Below are positions 1 to 16,769 of a stretch of 64,000 nucleotides of DNA, one piece after another. The stretch spans positions 806,001 to 870,000 of the forward strand of contig NC_068558.1 in the NCBI RefSeq assembly GCF_022201045.2, written 5' to 3'. How positions within the stretch are numbered: position 1 is the first letter of the stretch; every line of letters starts with the position of its first letter. The position numbers and the translations under genes are program-made. This DNA comes from Citrus sinensis. Its lineage: Eukaryota > Streptophyta > Magnoliopsida > Sapindales > Rutaceae. Below the pieces are notes generated by a model, which made no database searches, was not told the DNA's origin, and worked only from the letters and a program-made list of their open reading frames with translations.

Positions 1-647
1 CAACCCTTCATGTTCTTTATATATCATTATTATGACATAAGTATCCCGTAAGAGCCCACAAGAAAATGGTAAAAACAATTAAACTAAGGCAACAGAAAGA
101 AATCAGAGATCAGATTACGAGCCATGGTATTAAGAAATCAGCCCTTAGTCACAGAGACCACAGGGTTTGCCATACAACTCTCCAACAACTAAAAACCCAT
201 TTCACCACAGAGCAACCATGCAGTCCTGTCAACTCCACAAAATCTTGGAACAAAGAGTATCGTTCCTAATTGGACAATGAGCATGCATCATGTCAACTTG
301 AATGCAGACAATAAGTTTCATAAGTTTATAAAAAGAATGGATCAAGAAACAACAGCACACAAACACTTTTCCATTCAACTTTCTCCTAAACATGTAAGGC
401 TAAAATCTGTTAACAACCGGCAACTAATTTACACATATAAACTCCATATAACCTCTAGACTAGGCAATCCACATCAATGAACTCTATTATCATTTAAAAT
501 ATCCCACAGTGGGCAATGCCATAAATAACTTAAATTAGATTTATATTTTCATTTTCACCATAACAAAGCCATCAAAACACATTTTGCATCACAAAGTAAC
601 CCACAATTCTAAAAATCAAAGCAACACATAATATACAAAGGACAAAC
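1..647. other. KELP intron 2 (partial)
   Basis: AT-rich sequence with no convincing exon on either strand. It begins at the donor after the PC4 exon and continues past the left edge. Short open frames at 66-269 and 277-480 have no recognisable composition or motif. Confidence 0.6.
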
Positions 648-1149
648 CTTTGGCAGAAGGAAGTTCTTTGCCGCCTTTTGTATAATATTCCCGTATCGAA
701 ACCAAAGTCTTGCCTTTAAAATCTTGAATCGTCACCCTCCTCTTCTTATTCAGCTATAGAGAGAATACACAGAATTACAGAAAATAAACAAATTTTATTA
801 AATCCCACAAAAGAAATAGAAACTTTTTATGTGTTTTTTTAAAGAAAAAACCAACTTGGCAAATAATGAGATTCCCCTCGTCATCATACTCAGCGTTATC
901 ATTTTTAACTGCTTCATTTTCCTCTTCCTCTTCCTCTTCTTGTTCTTCTTTGGACTTCTGATCTTGTTCTTCGAGGAAGGTAGTGACTACGTGTCTAACA
1001 AAAGCCTTGTACTCTGGTTGTGAGAGATCGAGTCCCATCTTTTCCGAAGCCTGTTTCCGAATTTGAAACTCTGTCGTTTCGGTCATGTCCGATTTCACCA
1101 GTATTTCTCGGACCGTACCTTCGATTTTGGCTTTAGTTTCAGCTTTCAT
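648..1149 (-). CDS. KELP: RNA polymerase II transcriptional coactivator KELP, 5' part (runs off the left edge)
   Basis: KELP is a nuclear PC4-family coactivator that binds single-stranded DNA. Two exons are visible: 856-1149 (98 codons) and 648-753. Exon 1 starts MKAETKAKIEG and encodes a DEK-C-like helical domain (about residues 1-60), then a strongly acidic Glu run and the segment DDEGNLIICQ. Exon 2 joins in phase 0 and gives the PC4 core (KKRRVTIQDFKGKTLVSIRE, then YYTKGGKELPSAK). The donor after SAK is good, but the expected last exon (ISLT..QW..) is not found in bases 1-647, so it must lie outside the window. I chose the ATG at 1149 because the family starts there; the in-frame extension up to 1212 has no family similarity. 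In Arabidopsis KELP (At4g10920) sits beside SKIP8, as it nearly does here. Confidence 0.88.
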
Positions 1150-1785
1150 TTTTGCTTGTGTCTTTTGGTTCTCTCCCCGTCTCCAAAGGAAATTTTGGGT
1201 TGGTGAGCACAATTGGTAACTTATTAATAGCTTATTAGAGTGAAAACGGGGCTATTCACTGAGGGAAGCTGTAGTGTAAGACTTTGACGTGTCAATGAGA
1301 CGAGAGGGAGAAAATATCCAACCTCACCCGTCAATTTTAGCGAAATTAAACTTGTACCACCACACTTTGGTAGAATTGCTAATTTTGTTCAAATTTAGCG
1401 CAGGAAAAATCTAACGCATAGTGTTGCACAAATCAAAACTCCCATTCATTGCCTGCCGACAATGTTAATCTGATCAAATTACTTGAAATCATTTTTTTAT
1501 AAATCAGAAACATGGTCGGTGGTTGAACGAGTGGATGCCAAACTCGTATCTGATGAAGTTCAACTTTTGATAAACATCCACAGTTTCATCATCCAGTATA
1601 TTGAGTTTGCACATCAAATTTTAAGAACCAAAAAAGTACAGGTACAGCCATCGATATGTCCAAATTTTTCAGAGAAAAATGAAAAATGGGCAAGGAATCA
1701 CACATCAAATCTATTTTCTACGGTGGTAAAAAAATATCACCCTCCAATAAAGCTTTAGGTAGGTCCATTCTTCGGTAACTGAAGA
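1150..1785. other. Intergenic: KELP upstream region and 3' flank of the next gene
   Basis: Holds the presumed KELP promoter and 5' UTR (about 1150-1400), including a TGACGTG-type ACGT core near 1283, and the 3' UTR of the small plastid-type gene that ends at 1786. No further gene was seen. Confidence 0.45.
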
Positions 1786-3168
1786 TCACCTCTTAAATTT
1801 TCTTCCCCCTCGGCTCTTGCTGCAAAAGTTTCAATGTATTAGACACAGATATAAACCCAGAAACATTCAAGCAATGCTTACCATTTAAGTGTAATCATTC
1901 TGACAACAAAGTGGCCGAGAAAATAGTTATTGAAATGAAATTATAAGAAATAAATTACCTTGGATCAATATTCTCACTGTCAGAACTCACAGGAGCTCTC
2001 TTTTCCCCCCTTCCAAAGGCAACTTCATCCATGGTTTGCCCCTGTCGCCTGTACCTACCACCAGATGCCAAAAATCCAGGACACGGCCGGTATGCCTTTA
2101 TTGGCCACCATCCAAACCCTGGGACTGTTGCAATCCCACCTTGAATAGTGCCCTCACCATTGCATCCTTTCTCCAGTTCCTCTTTCCCACACACCTTACA
2201 ACCCCTGTTGAAAAATTTGTTTACAGCATTGGAAATTCAACATATATTGTTCTTGTTCTTATATATCCTTGCGGGAGTCACTAATCTCAGAGATTCAATT
2301 ATTTTCATCCGAGTTTTATACGGAGGGAAAAGTTTTACACCTAAATGAACATGTCTATATCTTTAATGTCCCCAAAAGTGCCAACTTCTTCACAAATGAC
2401 TTCCAAGGGTCAACTATCAAGCAATAACATAATGTGAATCTTAGTTTCTAAGATTGAAGCAGCGCTTGCAAAGGTTCTCATATATATCCCAGGGATAATC
2501 CCATGTATTTTATAGAAAACTACAAGAGTAACTTAAACATCAATACTGCCAAATGATTAAAGGTTTTATTAGTTTTGCAGTAATCAATCCAGACCCTTGA
2601 TTGCTTAACTTGCAAATGAAGAATTGAAGACCTTGTTTCAACTAAACTCGTTTCTTTTAGTATTGATCAAATTGGACCAAATCAGGTTTGCAGTCCTCCG
2701 TGCAAATTTTTAAAGAAAAATTAAAATTCGAGCTATTGTTTTGCATGTGGCATGGGAATGGAATAATGAAAGATGCGACTGTCAATTACAACACCACACT
2801 ATCTTTTGCCTCGACTATCTGGGCAACCAAAAACCGAACATATTTTATATAAATTGCTCCAAATTGTCCATAATTTGGGTAAGCAGGAAATCAGGCACAG
2901 AAGATGATATTTACCTGAAACCGACCTTGTCAGCTCCTTCAGTAGCACCTGCATCAGGTGGTAGAGGAGAGGACACATCTTCAACAACTGATACTGAAGT
3001 AGCAGCAGAACATAGAAGAACCGTAGGCCTATTATTATATGGGCATTTTATTGAAGCTACTGAGAGCGAGCGATGAAATATTAAGCAGCTACTGCTAGTG
3101 GAAGAACGTTGGGAGACGGGAGTTTCATGACGAGTCGCCGCTGGTAACGAAAGAAGGGCAGCTGCCAT
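1786..3168 (-). CDS. Small, probably plastid-targeted protein with DnaJ-like cysteine motifs
   Basis: Three exons, 2915-3168, 1959-2204 and 1786-1819, join in frame to 177 aa. The N-terminus (MAAALLSLPAATRHETPVSQ, then many Ser/Thr and basic residues with few acidic ones) reads as a chloroplast transit peptide of about 55-60 residues. The conserved core spans the exon 1/2 junction: FRGCKVCGKEELEKGCNGEG (CxxC, then CxGxG), followed by GGIATVPGFGWWP, a CPGF element and an RYRRQGQTMDEVAFGRGEKR basic stretch. This resembles half of a DnaJ-type zinc-finger repeat with no J domain. The tail ends KSRGGRKFKR. I recognise it as a conserved land-plant protein but cannot name it. Plastid DnaJ-zinc-finger proteins such as the FtsH5-interacting protein are a possible comparison, but I see no membrane span here. 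Confidence 0.75.
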
Positions 3169-3276
3169 TCTTTATCTGCGCTCACTCTTCGTCCCCGTCG
3201 AGTGTGCGCAAAATGGATAACGCTATATTGTTCACAAATATTGTAAGGTCACGGAAAAGGATCATCTGTTCGCACA

Positions 3277-3348
3277 AGGTTCCACCGAGATTTGAACTCG
3301 GGTTACTGGATTCAGAGTCCAATGTCCTGACCACTAGACCATGGAACC
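3277..3348 (-). tRNA. tRNA-Gln (CUG anticodon)
   Basis: Read on the minus strand this is a 72-nt cloverleaf, without encoded CCA. The acceptor stem GGTTCCA pairs with TGGAACC. The D arm contains GTCTAGTGGTCAGGAC. The anticodon stem-loop TTGGA-CTCTGAA-TCCAG carries CTG. The T arm is CCGAG-TTCAAAT-CTCGG, with the B box GAGTTCAAATC. There is no intron. A T4 run on the transcribed strand (3255-3258) about 20 nt past the 3' end can serve as the Pol III terminator. All stems pair, so the gene looks functional. Confidence 0.95.
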
Positions 3349-4103
3349 GTTTGTTGTTAGGTACTTTTAGGTCTTTATAATAAATATTATACTGTTTTAC
3401 GGGCCAAACTCAGGCATAAATATTACACTGTTCAGCCGATTGGTCGCTATTAAATTATCCATCCTATAACCGGAGAAACATTAAACGCTTATCAAATTGC
3501 CGAAGATAAATTGCAGCCACACGATAAAATGAAATGAATCCCATCAGACCAGTGATGGGTTATTATCTACATTTTTGCCGCAAGTGCAGCCCATCCCCAA
3601 GCCCGACTGCCTCGCATACAATCATACACAAAAACTACGTGAAGCAGTATTTATTACAATAGAAGCAGCTTAATGAGTACACGCCACTTTTACAGCATTC
3701 TCTTGCTGTTTCAATTCCTATGCTCTGTAGTTTCAACCTTGAGAGCTGATCCCCATCCGAAACGACAGAGAGCAAAATCTTGTCCACAGAATAGCCATTA
3801 AATTTCGGTCAACCCATTTAATTCAAAGGTGACCAGATATTTCCTTCCAAAATCATACAACTAAGAAATTACAAGACGAATTAAATAATAAGAAATTTAA
3901 AAAAAGTAAAGAAAAGAAAATGGAACAAAATGGACCTTTTTACCAGAAAACAATCAAAAATGAGGCCGAAAAAGCTCAAATGGGCTTTCCAGTGAAATCA
4001 TAAAGAAACTTCAAGCAACGCAGCTTGCTCATGCTAATAAGTATCACTATTTCTGTATCTAGTATAATCAAACGTTAAAATTGGTTTTATCTCGTTTTTC
4101 TCT
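3349..4103. other. Intergenic: tRNA-Gln upstream region and SKIP8 3' flank
   Basis: No gene seen. An AT-rich upstream context for the tRNA (TATAATAAATATTATA near 3376) is followed by the downstream flank and probable 3' UTR of SKIP8. Confidence 0.5.
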
Positions 4104-6092
4104 TTACCCATGCACAACCTGTTGCTCCACCTCTCCATCAACGAGCATCACAGAGCTGTGATGATGCACCATGTACCACCGCCCATTATGGAACTCGAAT
4201 ACATTAGTCATGTTAAATGGTCCAGTGTCAATGTCAATGTAGGTTTTCATGGTAACCCAAGCAATATCTGTCAGTACCCGAGCCCGTACATCCTGAACCT
4301 GAAAGTCAACACCTTGTTCCCAATTGAAAGCAATCTGCCAACTCTGAATCACAGAATTATACCTGTAGCCAAAGAAATTCTTTTCAAGGGGGAAAAAAAT
4401 GAAAAAACAAAAGAACAGAAAACAGAAACAAGATGACTCCTGTATATTTCAGTAAGTCATGAAAACAATGTATAATTAAAAACCTCGAAAGCACAATTGC
4501 ACTAGCAGACAACATTAAGTGCTTAACACTTCTTCAAGAAAAATAAACTGCATAAACCATACATTTCTTGGAAGTGGGCAAGGAACCTGAGTGTGTGGAG
4601 AAAATTGCTGAACTTGTAAAACAGTTAGAAAGGTGGATGGAAATTTTGGACATTATCAAAGGAAAACCTTCCTATAAGATCATTGGTACTGAAATTTATC
4701 ACAGAAGAGACAGATTGTACAATTAACAACATCAGCATATTATAGTAGGCACTCAATGATGCAACAGGGCCTCCCTATCAAAACAGTGTGACAGAGCTTT
4801 CCTACAAAAAGCATAAACTCTCTAGTTAGTAAACAATCTGGCCATGCATGCTAAGATTACAACTTCAACCCCTCAATTTCCAAAAATGTAAAGAATTCCC
4901 ACAATTTTCCTCTTGCGAAAAACATTCAACTGTCAACAATACCTATATACATGTGCCTTTGCAGAATTTGCTCCTGATCTCAATAAACCTACTTAGAATG
5001 AGCATAGGTTTACATGTGCGTATAGTTATCATACGTTTAAAGTTTCACCATTTATAACATACACATCTAGCCATCATCACAGTATCACCATTGCATGTGT
5101 ATATATCCAACACAACCAACATCACATAAACATGCTGCAACAAGTTATGAATGAACTAGAGCAAGAACTTAAACATGATGCCACTGAGCCACATTTCCTA
5201 AAACCAAATAGAAGGAATCATACCCTGAAAAGAGCTCTCCTGATGCATGAATACACTTCACATAATCCGCATTAAGCCAGAAACGACTCATTGCTGGAAG
5301 GGACCTTTCTCTGATAATGTTGAAAAATTCTGCATTTACATTCACAACAGCTCTTGTAGCTGCATAGTAAGCCTTCCACCCATTAACTGGAATCACGCTA
5401 TCTTGCTCCAAAGTAAAATCCTAACAAGAAGAATGATAAAAATGAAAATTTATGCATGCCCAGAGTCCAAAAGTCATCAGAATGGTGCAATTTGTACAGA
5501 GAGTTCAGCGAAGTTTTTGTCTTTTAGCAATTTCTGCTTCATATTTTAACAAAATGTGGGCATACAATTTACACAATTTTGAGAAGAGATTAAAAATAAA
5601 AATTGCAATTACGATTCAAACAAAATAAAAGGTTAAAAACTATAGTTAAATTACCTTATGATAAAGAGCTTTCCAGGCGTTATCATCATTGGCAGCTTTT
5701 CTCATCAACGAATTGGTCATCGAAAGCCTACACAAACTTGGATAATCCAAATAACTGAGAGCGTGAGTCGTAATCTCCGGCACTAACTGCTCCATCATCG
5801 ACGCGCCGCTCCCACGCTCCGCAACCACAGCCGCCGCCGCCGTCGCGGCGTGTCTCCCCACCTCCAGCATCTCCCGCTCGGCTGCACTTGCCGCCGCAGG
5901 CCCGTTGCAGGAACACGTGCAGTTGCAAGATTTTTTCCTTGCCGTTGCTGACGTGGCAGAGGTCGCTCCGTCCGATTGTTTAGTCGATTTCGTTGATCGG
6001 GCAGTGCGGACAGCGAGGAGGAGAGAGAAAATCGTGAAAATCGCGGCTATGAGAAATTGGGACGAGAAAAAAGTAGAGGTGATAATCTCCAT
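4104..6092 (-). CDS. SKIP8: F-box protein SKIP8 (F-box + NTF2-like domain)
   Basis: Exons 5655-6092, 5224-5420 and 4104-4362 join in frame to 297 aa. Residues about 8-28 are a hydrophobic signal-anchor (SSQFLIAAIFTIFSLLLAV). A cysteine cluster CNCTCSCNG and an Ala-rich stretch encoded by a CpG-rich tract (about 5820-5910) follow. The F-box lies around residues 95-146 (LVPEITTHALSYLDYPSLCR). The rest (WKAYYAATRAVVNVNAEFF to FEFHNGRWYMVHHHSSVML) is an NTF2-like alpha/beta domain, matching the SKIP8 architecture of At4g10925. As a SKP1-interacting F-box protein it should be the substrate receptor of an SCF ubiquitin ligase; substrates are unknown to me. The N-terminal membrane segment suggests anchoring to a membrane and is visible here rather than inferred. 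It neighbours KELP as in Arabidopsis, with the small plastid-type gene and tRNA-Gln between. Confidence 0.9.
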
Positions 6093-7821
6093 TCATAAGA
6101 CATAAGAGCTGCTAAAAACATGAAACCCTAGTATTTTCCTTTTATCCAGGCACCCAGAAAAAAAATTGTAAAAGTTGTTGTGTTTCTCTTTTCTTTTTCT
6201 TTTTTTTTAATTGTTTTTGCAATAGTTTTGGGAAAAAAAAAACCAAAATTGTTGCGAAAAATGACTTAGCAGTTGCAGAGAGATGGAGAGGGGAAGGTTT
6301 GTAACTCGTGACTCGTAACTGACACTGGAAGAAAGTCGAACGTGTGAGCTCCGGTTCAAGATTAAAAAAAAGGGTCACAGTCTTTGAGGATAATAAGGTA
6401 ATTATAGCCCAAACTGTGTCGTTTTAGATGCTGGGAGGGAAAGTATTTAAAGTTGCCTTTACCTATCGTGAATTAAGATGGTCGGGAATTAGAATGAAGT
6501 GGAATTCTTATATGTTAGAATTATAATGAGAATTAAAATCAAAATAATCTATTTATTTGAGTCATAAAAATCATAATCTGTGTTCTTATTAATGGGTTTA
6601 TTTTTTTGTGTAATTGTAATAGACTAATGTAAGTTATTAGAATGTTCTTAGTTAAAATCATATATTTTTCACTAATAAAATAAATAAGTAAATATTTTTG
6701 GAGGAAATTTATGCGTTTATTATAATATTAAGTGTAAGAATATAATTTTTTAAAATAGACCAGTTGTAGTTGTTGTTATTTAAATAGCGTAAAAAATTAT
6801 TTAATTTTTTTAAGGATTAAATGTCAATTTATTCTCCATTTTTATTATCTTATTTTCATTTCCACCTCGCCATGTTTTTAGGCTCCATCCAAAATTCATA
6901 TGTTTTTAGTAAGTAAACACAATTACTTATTTTAATTCTCCATTTCTAGAAATAAACATAACTTAAGTGATAACCAGAAGTTATAGATTTTTTTATATAA
7001 TTAATCAGTGTAATTATACGTCCTATCATGTTTGTTGAACATGATAAATGTACAATTCTGTCTACCAATTTTTTTGTTATTTTATATGATATTTTATTGT
7101 GACATATGGGTAATTAATTATCTAGTATGTTTTTCATATTCATATGAAACAGAGGGTATATAAAAGAATTTTATCATTTAAATTTGAGTAAAGTCATGGC
7201 CACAAATTTTTATAAATGATTTATACGAAACTAATGTGTCATAACATAATTTATTTAATGAAATCAATATATGACACATATAATTTGTTTCTACAATTTT
7301 ATACATAATTTACTTCTATATCTCTATTTAAATAATTATAACATAAAGAGAAAGATGACACATGTGCACTCAAAACTTATTTTAATATATGGATTAGACT
7401 CCTATCATTTTAAGAGTGGATATATAAATATGCCATTTTGTCAGTATTTTTAGTTTGCTTGGGATGGAACATCTCATCAAATACATCATCAATGCTAGCT
7501 ATTTCAGAGTGAAGTCACTTAAATAGAGAGGTTAGTCATGCCAAATTGTGATTAAAAATATCTTTTTGAGGCAACAAATTGACAATGAATTTGTATTCCT
7601 ACAGAAGCGATTTCAGTACAGCGTGGGTAAAAGAAACCAACCAAAAATTTATTCCTCCTACTTGGATTCCTACAAAGAAAAGCAAAATTCACATTTTCTA
7701 GAACAGCAGGAGCAGGTTAGCTGGAATAGAGATTAGAGGCAGGCTACACAATTAAAGAGGGTAAAAGCAACAGCCAAGGAAGGATCTGAGTATTCTAAAG
7801 CCACAGGAGGAGAGAGACTAG
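6093..7821. other. Intergenic: SKIP8 promoter side, long AT-rich stretch
   Basis: The SKIP8 5' UTR/promoter lies at about 6093-6450, with poly-A/T runs near 6160 and 6230. From about 6480 to 7450 the sequence is very AT-rich and I find no gene, tRNA or clear element ends. From 7450 it becomes the 3' flank of the SUN gene. Confidence 0.45.
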
Positions 7822-10800
7822 CTAGCCAGAGAGCAAGGTTACAAAAATTGTCATACTGCTGCTTAGAAGTATCAGAACCCAACCTCTATTCGTTCTGCGT
7901 ACTTTGCTGCATTGTGAGGCTCTCAAAAGTGTTGAAAGTCGAGCTGAAACTAGCTTGAAAATTGCGAAGCAAGCGAAGAAGAGACTCACAGATAGCACAG
8001 CAAGTTCTTTACTCTCTAAATTTGCTTGATCACTTGATACCTTTTCAACATCGATTCTGCGGTAGAGGGAGCGAGGGGAAAAAAGGATGTCAAAAGAAGA
8101 AAAAAGCAATGCATTCAGCGTGAGGGTAACAAACAGAAACATAGTAAGACGGTTATTAATAGGTAGCAGCACAGCTATTCCAATCCAGCAGAAAGGATCG
8201 ATTTATTTTCCGAGTGAGTGTTTCTTTGCACGTGCCCCATGCATTATACAAACTCCCAATGGATATTAAGATTTTGACTAACTTAAAATTCCAAAATGAA
8301 AGAAGTTAAAATGTGTAGTAGTCACTAGTCTAATATTCACTATTAAAATTTCAAAACAATCGAGTAACCTCTGAACCCAGCCACTCTTGGATAAACCGGA
8401 TCACATGAAACAATCCTAACAATATACGATATTGTTGAATGAGATATATGTGATGCTGCTGCATATTTTGGAATTTTACACAAATTGCAATAGAAGACTT
8501 AGATGTAAGGCTGCATTGAATTAAGTTGAGTTTAGGCAAGCTTTGTTTGTTGTATAATCCAAATGTCTAAATCTGGCACACTGACTGAACCAAAGCATCT
8601 AGGGAAATTAATCCATCAAGAGATTAGAGAAATGCAACCTTTTTGTATTGTACTAATAATCAGTAATGTAAACCCAGGAAAAGACTGTAAAAAAACACTG
8701 ATGAAGAGATGTTTCTAACCTCAACATACTATTTTCTTTGATCAATTCATTCACACGAAATGAGACAACAGTTTTCCATGACTCAAGGTCTGACAACCCT
8801 TTTTCCTGAAGAAAAAGAAACAAAAGGGGATATCAAATGGTTATGTGGCATGGTACAAAAAGTGGGGAGGGGGAAGAGATGCATTAGCACAATACCATAG
8901 TCTCCCTCCACTTCACGAGTTCTTCAAGTTCCAGTTTGCTTTTCTCCAAAAGCAGAGATATTCTTGTTATTTCTCTGTCAAGTTCTGGAAAAACATCCTG
9001 TTGTCTTTGGTTTAATTCTTTGATATAGTCCTCCAGAACAGATAAATTCTGCTCCAGAGACTTTACCTTTTGCATCAAAATTCTCAGAACTGTGTCACCC
9101 GGTATTCTGCCAATAGGATGTTGTCTTACTTCAACTACAGGATCTGGAATCTTGGCCCTCGGCAAAGGATTTGCCACATTTTCATTGAATAGTTGTGCAT
9201 TCTCAATGTTTTCCACCTGTATATTAGCAGTTTTGACACCATTCTGAACTTTACTACTTTTGTTACAGTCACTGGAACCCACTTCGGGTTCCGATGAAGG
9301 CATTGTACTTGAGTTAGGCTCTGGCAATTTATTGGGTACCGACCCTTCAGAAGCCACAAAGAGATCTTCCAACATCCGCTCAATTGCATCAACACCGTAA
9401 ACCTCTACCGCACTCAGTGTGCAGTAAAATTCTGATCCATAATGACTGAGTAAATTTAACTTCAAGTACCTCACCCACTTGGGTTCAGGCAGCTTAAAGC
9501 TTTGAAGTTGTTTAACATTTGTGGCAACAAACTTTCCCAATGGAGACCATACTTCTGTTGGGTAACTCAAACTACCAGACAATTCAAATTCCTTGAAATT
9601 AGAAGAATAATGCTCGAAATTCGCAATTTTGACAGTATCAACCAAAGTTTCTTCCCCAAGCTCAATCACGACAAACTTCCCTGCAACAGAACAAGGGTTT
9701 CTCAGGTATTTGTTATGATCCTTCCCCAATATGTTACTTGCTCCTTTAGCTTCCTTGTTATGGGCAACCAGCTTTGCACCCTTCATTGCTGAGGCGTAGT
9801 TGTACTCTGTTCCATCAGGATCAAACCGATGAGTGATGTTAACAAGCTGACTGGGTACGCCCCATCCTTTTTCTTGCCTTGTTATGTTCCGGAACTCATC
9901 AAAATTAAGATAAGTATGGTGAGGCACTTTCCCATCTGATAGTTTTGGTTTTGTAGTTTGTTCTTCATGCCTTTGTGCTTCACAGAATAAAGCAGCATAA
10001 TTTAAAACCTTCCAAATTACTTCTTCTAATCTACTTGTTTCAGGAAGAGTGTATCTGTGAGTTACAAACTGCTGATGAACAACAGAGTTGCCACAGCTTG
10101 CTGACGAATTATTAGTCTCCAATAGCACCCCATTGGGACAATTATTAGTTGCATTTGTCACGTAGGAATTTGCAGTGTCACAAAACTTATCATTGCCTAC
10201 ACAAGAAGAAGGCGTCCTTCCCTTATCAGGCGGCGGATTCCCTGAAATTCGTATCCTTAATCAGTACAGAAGTTTTTGAAATAAAGAAACAAGTTTGCCC
10301 AATATTTCAGCAGGAACATGAACTTTTTGTTTATCATTTGAACATTATATTCATGAAAGAAGAAAGATGCTTTGCAAACCAGCTCACAAAATATGACTGG
10401 TAAAATACAGAACTATTGACTAATATGAATCATGGGAATCTACATAAAACTAGGCATTTTAGAGAAAGCAAATAATAATAATAATAATAATAATAATTCA
10501 AAAGTTTTGTTCCATTGCATATTTGTTTTAACGAATTAAACAGCGGAAAGCAAAATCTTTCCTTTCAAAGGAAATGGGTTAGCTAAAAATCCAAAATAAA
10601 AAAATGCGCAAGAGCCAAAATTGAAAAACGGGCAAGGCAAAAAATTTGTATATGCACCTGCTGCGTTGTCATGGCTGAGGCCAAGTTTAGAGTAGAACAA
10701 GAAGACCAGAAACCAGAGCAAGATGATTAAAGATAAGGAGAACTCATAGAAGCTTCTGTTTTTCTTCCTCTTGTTATCAGTGTTCCAGTTGCTTTTGCTT

Positions 10801-10880
10801 TTGTTGGTGTCGTTGCTGCTGCTTTGACATTTGATGATGGTGGTTTCATTTGAACAGAAGCCATTCCGCGGTTTCTTCAT
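7822..10880 (-). CDS. Mid-SUN domain protein (SUN3/4/5 type)
   Basis: Exons 10658-10880, 8896-10241, 8720-8805 and 7822-8056 join in frame to 629 aa. Order of parts: a basic N-terminus; membrane span at about 45-65 ([17 protein letters not shown]); a central SUN domain at about 185-360 ([57 protein letters not shown]); an acidic, Ser-rich linker; a coiled coil at about 459-523 ([17 protein letters not shown]); and two C-terminal membrane spans (about 566-586 and 610-629). A central SUN domain with three membrane spans is the hallmark of plant mid-SUN proteins of the nuclear envelope and ER. They act in LINC-type complexes and seed development. From memory Arabidopsis SUN5 (At4g23950) is next to FTSHI1 (At4g23940), the same neighbour as here, which favours SUN5 orthology over SUN3/4. 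Confidence 0.9.
10474..10496. repeat. (AAT)n microsatellite in SUN intron 1
   Basis: Seven to eight uninterrupted ATA/AAT units between SUN exons 1 and 2. A plain trinucleotide repeat, likely polymorphic. Confidence 0.85.
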
Positions 10881-11615
10881 GTCTCAACGGTACAGCATGC
10901 ACAAAGGGTTTTGGTTTGGTTTGGTCGGCGTGTGTCTGTTGTTGCCTCTTCTGTTCTGTTTCATTAAGAGAGAGAAAGAGGGTGAGAGACTTTCCTCATA
11001 GATGGGAGCAAACGGTATGTTTCTTTGGCTGGTTTTGGTATTTTGACATAATTAATATTTGTTGTGGCCATTTTGCCATTTCCCTTCCCTTTCTTGCGGT
11101 AACTACTTTCTGACACTTGAAAACCGATTGATTCGGGATAAGCGATCACGGAAAGTTATGTGATTAAACTTCATCGTTAATTAACGGCCATTGTTAGAAC
11201 CCACAAATGACATGGGTGTCCACCATCGGAGGGATTGTACGGCTCGGGCTTCCAGTATTACTCTTATTATTTAAATGATGTGATCTTTCTGCTTATGTAT
11301 AGTGCCAACTAAACAAACCAACCCATTTTTAACTCTTCCGCTAAAAGCTTCACTTCCGACTAAAAGATAACTTGTTTACATTCAACGTGAATGGCTAGTT
11401 GCAGGACCACAAAGAATGGATGTAAAGTAAAAAGTAAACAGTGAAAATATACTAAAATCAGTAAAGTAAATCAAAAGTAACAAAATGTGAGCCATTGCTT
11501 TGACGCGTTCCATGGGAAAACAAGCTTCGGTAACCGCCCGTGTTTTACCCACCCACACAACGGGGGAAAATGTTTGAAGAATTCATGTGAATCTCGAAAA
11601 GCAACACTGAGCTCA
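10881..11615. other. Intergenic: SUN promoter and FTSHI1 3' flank
   Basis: About 735 bp between two same-strand genes. It includes a pyrimidine/GA-rich 5' UTR-like stretch near 10965-11000 and an AT-rich middle. No extra gene seen. Confidence 0.45.

Positions 11616-16769
<5,154 letters not shown>

Noticed and set aside
1147-1212. In-frame N-terminal extension of KELP
   Set aside because: The extension is not similar to the family, and the ATG at 1149 matches the usual start.
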